Source: Candidatus Doudnabacteria bacterium
Lineage (GTDB): Bacteria; Patescibacteriota; Doudnabacteria; UBA920
Assembly (NCBI GenBank): GCA_903913365.1
Contig: CAIWKW010000064.1
Span: forward strand, 1-9,123
Direction: 5' to 3'
Length of the DNA stretch: 9,123 nucleotides
Part shown: positions 5,798 to 9,123 of the stretch, piece after piece
Position numbering within the stretch: position 1 is the first letter of the stretch
Layout of the letters: each line of letters starts with the position of its first letter
Program-made: the position numbers and the translations under genes
Notes under the pieces: generated by a model
What the model saw: only the letters and a program-made list of their open reading frames with translations
What the model was told of the DNA's origin: nothing
Databases searched by the model: none

Positions 5798-5855
5798 TGA
5801 GCAAAGGTGCTCTTTGCCTTCGTTGAGCAAAGTGAGCAAAGAGCACCTTTGCTCA
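5798..5855 (+). repeat. Perfect 20-bp inverted repeat before the amidase gene
   Basis: TGAGCAAAGGTGCTCTTTGC (5798-5817) and its exact reverse complement (5836-5855) enclose an 18-nt loop. The loop and right arm also hold a tandem direct repeat TGAGCAAAG TGAGCAAAG (5824-5841). Each arm is itself nearly palindromic (GCAAAG...CTTTGC, 5801-5817 and 5836-5852), so the RNA could switch between one long stem and two short ones. The right arm ends on the A of an in-frame ATG (5855) and lies 20 nt before the preferred start at 5876. No U tract follows, so it is not a standard terminator. Confidence 0.85.
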
Positions 5856-5875
5856 TGGCTAATTTTATTATCCAA

Positions 5876-6802
5876 ATGAAATCTAAATTCATCACAATAG
5901 GCTTAATCCAAAACAAAGTGTCGGCCAATATTAAAGCCAATATCCTAAAGACCGAAAAAATGATCCGGCAGGCGGCCAAAAAAGGCGCGCAGATTATCTG
6001 TCTTCAGGAATTGTTTCAAACCCTATATTTTCCGCAATGGGAAAAAATGGATAAGAATAAATACGCCGAAACCATCCCCGGCTCGACATCTTCGGCAATG
6101 CAAAAATTAGCCAAGGAACTTGGCATTGTTTTAATTGTTCCGATTTACGAAAAACTTGGCAACAAATTTTTTAATACCGCCGTGGTGTTTGATGAAAAGG
6201 GAAAGAACATTGGCAGGTACCACAAAATTCACATTCCACATGACCCTGGCTTTTATGAAAAAGAATATTTTGAACAGGGACAAGACGGCTACAAAATTTT
6301 TAACACCAAATTCGGCAAATTTGCCGTGTTAATTTGTTTTGACCAATGGTTTCCGGAAGCCGCGCGGCAGGTGCGTTTGGATGGGGCTCAAATAATTTTT
6401 TATCCCACGGCCGTGGGCGAAATTATTGGCTACAAATCCGAAGGAGATTGGCACGATGCCTGGGAAACCATTCAGCGCGGACACGCCATTGCCAACAGCC
6501 TATATGTGGCAACTGTTAACAGAACCGGGCGCGAAAGCCAAATGCAATTTTTCGGCCAGTCGTTCGTATCTGATCCGTTCGGCAAAGTATTAAAACGAGC
6601 CGGCAAAGACAAAGAAGAAGTTTTGGTGCAAAAATTGGACCTGTCCCAAAACGAATTCTTTGCCGAAGGCTGGGGCTTTTTACGCAACCGCCGCCCCGAT
6701 ACCTACAAAAAGTTAACAAGCAATAAACTCGTAAAAAATTCCAAGAAACTGCAAACAGTTGCCCATTACAAAGACGAAATTAAAGCCTTAAAAGGAAAAT
6801 AA
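5876..6802 (+). CDS. aguB: N-carbamoylputrescine amidase (carbon-nitrogen hydrolase)
   Basis: A 308-residue cytoplasmic nitrilase-superfamily enzyme that hydrolyses N-carbamoylputrescine to putrescine, CO2 and ammonia, the last step of the agmatine route. Seen: the Glu-Lys-Cys triad as LQELF (Glu45), YHKIHIPHD (Lys117) and ICFDQWFPE (Cys154), plus the AguB-like GRYHKIHIP and DQWFPEAAR motifs and WHDAWETIQRGHAIAN (192-207). The length matches the family. Starts: GTG 5807 and ATG 5855 are in frame upstream, but they would read through the inverted repeat; ATG 5876 (MKSKFITIGLIQ) matches the usual N-terminus, where the first strand begins at once. None has a Shine-Dalgarno. Its stop abuts the next start (TAAATG), so it is cotranslated with the agmatine deiminase, which supports the substrate call over other amidases. 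Confidence 0.92.
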   Translation: MKSKFITIGLIQNKVSANIKANILKTEKMIRQAAKKGAQIICLQELFQTLYFPQWEKMDKNKYAETIPGSTSSAMQKLAKELGIVLIVPIYEKLGNKFFNTAVVFDEKGKNIGRYHKIHIPHDPGFYEKEYFEQGQDGYKIFNTKFGKFAVLICFDQWFPEAARQVRLDGAQIIFYPTAVGEIIGYKSEGDWHDAWETIQRGHAIANSLYVATVNRTGRESQMQFFGQSFVSDPFGKVLKRAGKDKEEVLVQKLDLSQNEFFAEGWGFLRNRRPDTYKKLTSNKLVKNSKKLQTVAHYKDEIKALKGK

Positions 6803-7846
6803 ATGATAGACACTCCCCTAAAATCCGGATTTATTATGCCCGCGGAATGGGAAAAACATTCCGCTGTTTGGCTGGCCTGGCCGCACGACGAAGTAACTTT
6901 CCCCGGCGGCAAATTGAAAAGAGTTGAAAAAACTTATATTGAAATTCTCAAAAACATTTCTCAGTTTGAAGATGTGGAGCTTTTGGTATTGGATAATAAA
7001 ACCAAAACCCGGATAGAAAAAATGCTAACTAAAGCCGAGGTTAAATTGTCCAAAATATCCTTCCATATTACCGATTATGCCGATGTTTGGATTCGCGACT
7101 TTGGTCCGACATTTATAATCAACAAACAAGACCACGAACTGGCCTGGATTAAGTGGCACTACAACGCTTACGGCAACAAGTTTCCCGAACTTTTAAAAGA
7201 CAACGAGGTATTCTTTAACCTGCGCCGGGACGTGGACAAAAGAATGTTTGAGCCGGGCGTAATAATGGAAGGCGGGGCCATTGAAACCAATGGCCAGGGA
7301 GTACTAATAACCACCGAGCAGTGTCTGCTTAACAAAAATCGCAATCCGCAGCTTAACAAAAACGAAACGGAAAAATACTTAAATAAATTTGTAAGCGCCA
7401 AAAAAGTTATTTGGCTCAAGCAAGGCCTTATGGGCGACCACACCGACGGCCATATAGACGAACTGGCCCGTTTTGTTTCGCCAAATAAAATTGTTTGCGC
7501 TTATGAAGAAAATACGGCTGACGAAAACTACAAAGCTCTGGAAGAAAATTTCCAAACTCTGGCTAAAGTTACCAATCTTGAAGACAAACCTTTTGAAATA
7601 GTTAAATTGCCAATGCCACACATGAAGTATAAAGACGGGACCACGGCCCCGGTTTCCTACTGTAATTTTTACATTGGCAACGGTATTGTTTTGGCTGCAA
7701 CTTTCAAAGACCCAAGCGACGCCAAAGCTTTGGAAATTCTGCAATCCTGTTTCCCGGACCATAAAATTGTGGGCATAGACTGCAGCGACATTATTTACGG
7801 CGGCGGAGCTATACACTGCATAACCCAGCAACAACCTTTGGCTTAA
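6803..7846 (+). CDS. aguA: Agmatine deiminase
   Basis: A 347-residue enzyme of the guanidino-group modifying (peptidylarginine deiminase-like) superfamily that turns agmatine into N-carbamoylputrescine plus ammonia, the substrate of the enzyme encoded just upstream. Seen: MPAEWEKHSAVWLAWPHD (12-29), DVWIRDFGPTF (94-104), EGGAIETNGQG (156-166), GDHTDGHIDELARF (211-224) with the catalytic His/Asp, and YGGGAIHCITQQQP (332-345) with the nucleophile Cys339. All key residues are present and the length is normal. The ATG at 6803 directly follows the amidase TAA; AAGGA at 6792-6796, inside the amidase end, gives a well-spaced Shine-Dalgarno. No arginine decarboxylase is in view, so agmatine comes from elsewhere in the genome or from outside. 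Confidence 0.96.
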   Translation: MIDTPLKSGFIMPAEWEKHSAVWLAWPHDEVTFPGGKLKRVEKTYIEILKNISQFEDVELLVLDNKTKTRIEKMLTKAEVKLSKISFHITDYADVWIRDFGPTFIINKQDHELAWIKWHYNAYGNKFPELLKDNEVFFNLRRDVDKRMFEPGVIMEGGAIETNGQGVLITTEQCLLNKNRNPQLNKNETEKYLNKFVSAKKVIWLKQGLMGDHTDGHIDELARFVSPNKIVCAYEENTADENYKALEENFQTLAKVTNLEDKPFEIVKLPMPHMKYKDGTTAPVSYCNFYIGNGIVLAATFKDPSDAKALEILQSCFPDHKIVGIDCSDIIYGGGAIHCITQQQPLA

Positions 7847-7898
7847 ACAATCCGAGCCTGCCAAAAAACAACAGCCAGCATAATCACCCAAATAATAA

Positions 7899-8495
7899 AT
7901 GCCTCTAGCAACAATTTTCCTTACCCTGGCAGCCATTTCCAACGTTATTGGCTATGGAGTTTATTTATGGATGATAATAAAAAACAAGATTAAGCCGCAC
8001 GGTATTACTTACTTAATCTGGTCAATAATTGTCGGGCTTAATTTTACTATCCAGGTGATTTCCGGCGTGGGCAAAGGGGCTGCATTATTGGGTATTAACT
8101 TTGCCGGCTGTACATTGGTTTTTATATTTTGCTATCTTAAAAAACATATTGCTTATGACCGAATTGATTGGGTTTGTTTTTTTCTGGCAATTTTTGCAGT
8201 TATCTTGTGGCTACTGACAAAAACCCCAATTTATTCGGTAATTCTCTCATGCATTATAGATATATTGGCAATCTTGCCAAGCTTCCGCAAAACCTTTAAC
8301 AAGCCATACGAAGATTCGGCTCTGCTGTTTTTTATTTCAGGACTGGAGTATTTGATGTCATTTCCGTCGTACCAGATAATTTCTTTTATAGTTATACTTT
8401 ATCCGGCTTTTGTTATTTCAGCTGACTTTTCCTATGCCGGATTTATGTTTGTAAGAAGAGTCCAAACAAAAAAATTAAACAATTTTTTTAATTGA
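7899..8495 (+). CDS. Seven-span membrane protein, possibly PQ-loop/SWEET-like
   Basis: A 198-residue polytopic membrane protein that I do not recognise with certainty. Predicted spans lie near residues 4-27, 36-54, 60-80, 90-107, 110-128, 139-156 and 160-178, giving a 3+1+3 pattern. After the first span of each triplet there is a similar turn: LWMIIKNKIKPHGITYLIW (23-41) and LPSFRKTFNKPYEDSALLFF (126-145), which resembles the PQ-loop/SWEET layout though without a strict Pro-Gln. Inference: a small-molecule transporter. It starts 52 nt after the agmatine deiminase on the same strand with no terminator between, so it may belong to the same transcript and could handle a polyamine or precursor, but nothing in the sequence proves the substrate. 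The start ATG 7899 lacks a Shine-Dalgarno but is the only one giving a full first span. Confidence 0.8.
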   Translation: MPLATIFLTLAAISNVIGYGVYLWMIIKNKIKPHGITYLIWSIIVGLNFTIQVISGVGKGAALLGINFAGCTLVFIFCYLKKHIAYDRIDWVCFFLAIFAVILWLLTKTPIYSVILSCIIDILAILPSFRKTFNKPYEDSALLFFISGLEYLMSFPSYQIISFIVILYPAFVISADFSYAGFMFVRRVQTKKLNNFFN

Positions 8496-8520
8496 CATTT
8501 ACTAATAATCGCTATAAAAT
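8492..8520 (+). promoter_or_regulatory. Orphan promoter-like sequence overlapping the membrane protein stop codon
   Basis: TTGACA (8492-8497) is followed after 17 nt by TAAAAT (8515-8520); TATAAA at 8513 would give a 15-nt spacer. The -35 contains the TGA stop of the membrane protein. No plus-strand gene lies downstream before the window ends, so it would drive a non-coding RNA, an antisense transcript of the acidic ORF, or nothing; AT-rich chance is a real alternative. Confidence 0.4.
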
Positions 8521-8713
8521 AATTTTGTTATTAATCCCGCTTGAACTCATTGAACGATTGTCCGCGTTGCCATTTGACTTCGCTAAAGCTACGTCGGATA
8601 AAAGGCTGCGGCGAACTCGCTCTATAATTATAAATTTATAGTACTTGTCCCGAGCTTGCCTGGGGCAACAACGAATTGCATAGATATTAGGTTTTAGATG
8701 TTAGGTAGTAGAT
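8521..8713. other. Gene-free stretch with a dispersed GC-rich motif and AT palindromes
   Basis: I see no coding frame of note here. CTTCGCTAAAGCTACGTCGG (8578-8597) resembles, apart from one missing base, the minus-strand reading of 1073-1055 in repeat copy B. Two AT palindromes overlap at TATAATTATA (8623-8632) and TATAAATTTATA (8629-8640). No tRNA fold was found by eye. Confidence 0.45.
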
Positions 8714-8759
8714 AAAAAAAACAGGGTGATTGCCGGGAACTAACCCCAGGCAACCACCC
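8714..8759 (-). terminator. Strong intrinsic terminator of the acidic ORF
   Basis: On the minus strand an 11-bp stem (8759-8749 with 8734-8724, including one G-T pair) is extended inside by GGG/CCC and closed by a TTAG-containing loop. The 3' arm is followed by TG and eight T (8721-8714). It begins 7 nt after the stop codon of the acidic ORF. Confidence 0.92.
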
Positions 8760-8765
8760 CAAGCT

Positions 8766-9002
8766 TCAGCTGACATTCGCGACGACTTCGTCATCTTCGG
8801 CGATGATTTCTGACGAGCTGCCGTCGCCGGCCTCGTCTGTTACAGTTTCAAATCCCTGATCGACGCCCATGTCGACTGCGAGCTGTGGCCGAACCTGAGT
8901 CGGATCGGATTTTGAGAGGCGCCTTAGCATAGACGCAACCGCTCCCGGCTCTTCTCTTCTGTCCAGCAACATGGCCTCGTCGCTGTTTCTCTCGATTGCC
9001 AT
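8766..9002 (-). CDS. Small acidic orphan protein of unknown function
   Basis: A 78-residue protein with no family I recognise. Seen: no signal peptide, no membrane span, no Cys, Trp, Tyr or His; an N-terminal half with mixed charge (RREE at 15-18, MLRRLSK at 25-31) and a strongly acidic, Ser-containing C-terminal third (DEAGDGSSSEIIAEDDE, 56-72). I count 18 Asp/Glu against 7 Arg/Lys, so net charge is about -11. ATG 9002 is chosen because AAGGAGG sits 7 nt upstream; a TTG at 9032 in the same frame overlaps the -10 and cannot be on the transcript. The gene is a complete monocistronic unit with consensus promoter, short leader and strong terminator, suggesting real and high expression. G+C is 36/60 in 8821-8880, far above the nearby genes, and codons such as GTC, CTC, CGA/GTC and GAC differ from them, pointing to a different origin or special codon bias. 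Confidence 0.75.
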   Translation of the reverse strand: MAIERNSDEAMLLDRREEPGAVASMLRRLSKSDPTQVRPQLAVDMGVDQGFETVTDEAGDGSSSEIIAEDDEVVANVS

Positions 9003-9008
9003 AAAATT

Positions 9009-9052
9009 ACCTCCTTGTGATAGACAATACAAGAAAGAAGTAAAATTGTCAA
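9009..9052 (-). promoter_or_regulatory. Consensus promoter and RBS of the acidic ORF
   Basis: Minus strand: -35 TTGACA (9052-9047), exactly 17 nt, -10 TATTGT (9029-9024), then AAGGAGG (9016-9010 region) about 7 nt before the ATG. Start of transcription near 9017 gives a leader of roughly 15 nt, just enough for the RBS. The string CTTGTATT at the spacer/-10 junction is shared with the promoter at 192-220. Confidence 0.85.
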
Positions 9053-9069
9053 TCGGCTGAACTAGTAGG

Positions 9070-9112
9070 TTGTATTAACTCGACCATGCGCCGAATATGT
9101 CAGTTAATATAA
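9070..9112. repeat. Inverted repeat upstream of the acidic ORF promoter
   Basis: TATTAACT (9073-9080) and AGTTAATA (9102-9109) are perfectly complementary over a 21-nt loop, and a G-T plus two A-T pairs extend the arms outward to 9070 and 9112. It lies 20 nt upstream of the -35, a place suited to a regulator site, or it may belong to a gene beyond the right edge. TTGAGG at 9114-9119 could be an RBS for such a plus-strand gene. Confidence 0.4.
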
Positions 9113-9123
9113 ATTGAGGTAAA

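Noticed and set aside
5807..5875. GTG 5807 or ATG 5855 as the amidase start
   Set aside because: They would place the large hairpin in the coding region and add residues not typical of AguB; ATG 5876 matches the family N-terminus, though ATG 5855 cannot be fully excluded.
5752..5979. 75-codon minus-strand open frame over the amidase start
   Set aside because: It runs across the inverted repeat and the AguB N-terminus and has no start signals; shadow frame.
7379..7942. 187-codon minus-strand open frame opposite the agmatine deiminase end
   Set aside because: It overlaps the conserved catalytic region of AguA (including the Cys339 motif) antisense and has no RBS; a shadow frame.
8560..8650. 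tRNA gene in the gap after the membrane protein
   Set aside because: Some GC-rich stems are present but no cloverleaf, no T-loop consensus and no acceptor stem could be drawn.

Overview
The window looks like a chromosomal segment of a small-genome, AT-rich bacterium, most likely a Candidate Phyla Radiation (Patescibacteria) member. This is an inference from gene content and style: lysine- and asparagine-rich proteins, few Shine-Dalgarno sites, intergenic GC-rich motifs of the CCTGCCCGCC type, a coiled-coil MltB-like lytic transglycosylase, an MscL with a C-terminal zinc ribbon, and a DrrAB-like ABC exporter. I could not test the lineage with a marker gene.

Layout. The left 5.5 kb reads on the minus strand. 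Going in the direction of transcription it holds pyrD (5534-4437), an ABC-2 exporter ATPase (4364-3558) and permease (3456-2710), a strong bidirectional-type terminator (2644-2678), a secreted coiled-coil lytic transglycosylase (2592-1246), mscL (919-506) with its own extended -10 promoter and terminator, and the first 31 codons of a secreted protein that runs off the left edge (94-1) behind a consensus promoter. The right part reads on the plus strand: an N-carbamoylputrescine amidase (5876-6802) and an agmatine deiminase (6803-7846) abut as TAAATG, followed by a 7-TM PQ-loop/SWEET-like membrane protein (7899-8495). A 78-codon acidic orphan gene (9002-8766, minus) with a complete promoter, RBS and terminator closes the window.

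How the genes fit together. AguA and AguB convert agmatine to N-carbamoylputrescine and then to putrescine, so the plus-strand operon is a polyamine module; the downstream membrane protein could move a related small molecule, but that is only inference from position. The minus-strand genes are envelope functions (wall cleavage, osmotic relief, export) plus one pyrimidine enzyme. PyrD is class-2-like in architecture but carries Cys where class 2 enzymes have the catalytic Ser.

The most unusual material is intergenic and at the edges: two related multi-hairpin repeat elements flanking mscL with compensatory stem changes, a perfect 20-bp inverted repeat with nested TGAGCAAAG repeats touching the amidase start region, a cluster of TTTCYGTAGT 10-mers over the amidase promoter, and two short genes at either end of the window that are about 60% G+C (hand-counted) against about 33-35% in samples of the amidase and deiminase, both with near-identical TTGACA-N17-TATTNT promoters.
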